Assembly: GCA_021106775.1 (NCBI GenBank) | Contig: JAIOTL010000334.1 | Location: forward strand, 1 to 6,158 | Direction of reading: 5' to 3' | DNA from: Planctomycetota bacterium | GTDB taxonomy: Bacteria > Planctomycetota > UBA8742 > SKZP01 > JAIOTL01 | DNA length: 6,158 nucleotides | Shown here: one piece after another, positions 6,026 through 6,158 of the stretch | Numbering within the stretch: position 1 is the first letter of the stretch | Layout of the letters: each line of letters begins with the position of its first letter | Made by a program: the position numbers and the translations under genes | The notes under the pieces: generated by a model | Told to the model about the DNA's origin: nothing | Seen by the model: only the letters and a program-made list of their open reading frames with translations | The model's database searches: none

Positions 6026-6158
6026 ATGAGCATCATAGAGATTGTTTTGATTGCTGTTGGTTTAGCAATGGATGCCTTTGCAGTTGCTATTGCCTGCAGC
6101 ATAACTCTACGTCGATTGTCCTTTCGCAGTGTTTTTCGAGTAGCATTTTTCTTTGGTC
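6026..6158 (+). CDS. mntP: Manganese efflux pump MntP, N-terminal part, cut by the window edge
   Basis: MntP is an inner-membrane exporter that pumps out excess Mn(II). The 44 codons present start with a hydrophobic helix holding the family signature AVGLAMDAFAVAIACS. Asp16 in the M-D-A-F motif corresponds to the conserved transmembrane aspartate of Escherichia coli MntP. A basic loop (LRRLSFRSVFR) and the start of the second helix (VAFFFG) follow, as in the family. The frame is still open at the right edge. ATG at 6026 is preceded by AAAGGA at 6012-6017, a spacing of 8 bases. The ATG at 6019 is out of frame and too close to the ribosome binding site. The gene is transcribed away from the minus-strand gene. 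Regulation by manganese is likely from the family, but no Mur or MntR site is evident. Confidence 0.9.
   Translation, partial: MSIIEIVLIAVGLAMDAFAVAIACSITLRRLSFRSVFRVAFFFG

Overview
The window looks like chromosomal DNA from a Gram-negative, probably anaerobic bacterium of moderate to low GC. It carries a molybdopterin formate dehydrogenase, a secreted lipoprotein with a clear lipobox, a Dcp-type M3 metallopeptidase and the start of a manganese exporter. The Dcp N-terminus resembles those seen in Bacteroidota and other FCB-group bacteria as well as in Enterobacteria, but nothing here fixes the phylum. Base composition is uneven. In 60-base samples counted by hand, the formate dehydrogenase reaches 38/60 GC (181-240) and the dipeptidase 33/60 (4381-4440). 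The lipoprotein drops to 19/60 (2221-2280) and the minus-strand gene to 18/60 (5281-5340).

Layout from left to right. (1) 3-956 is the C-terminal part of a formate dehydrogenase alpha subunit entering from the left edge. It is interrupted by one in-frame TAG at 741-743, after which 70 codons of well-conserved C-terminal sequence continue in the same frame to a TAA. A strong intrinsic terminator follows at 976-1004. (2) 1078-2865 is a 595-residue lipoprotein that starts at TTG. It has a central papain-like cysteine-peptidase pattern (Cys186, His281, Asp297/Asn299) between beta-rich flanking regions and a cysteine cluster near the C-terminus. (3) 2976-5021 is dcp, a full-length 681-residue zinc peptidyl-dipeptidase with an intact HEFGH site. 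(4) 5068-5727 on the minus strand, convergent with dcp, is an unrecognised 219-residue membrane-anchored or secreted protein with a possible NTF2-like domain and an acidic Glu/Pro tail. (5) 6026-6158 is the first 44 codons of mntP, running off the right edge and divergent from the minus-strand gene.

The genes do not form one pathway. Each appears to be its own transcription unit, with a terminator or promoter-like intergenic sequence between units. The items most worth a second look are the lone amber codon in a conserved formate dehydrogenase and the multidomain lipoprotein, whose domain combination I cannot assign to a known family. I see no CRISPR array, tRNA, rRNA, insertion sequence or phage gene. 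I found no clear multi-gene system of a new kind.
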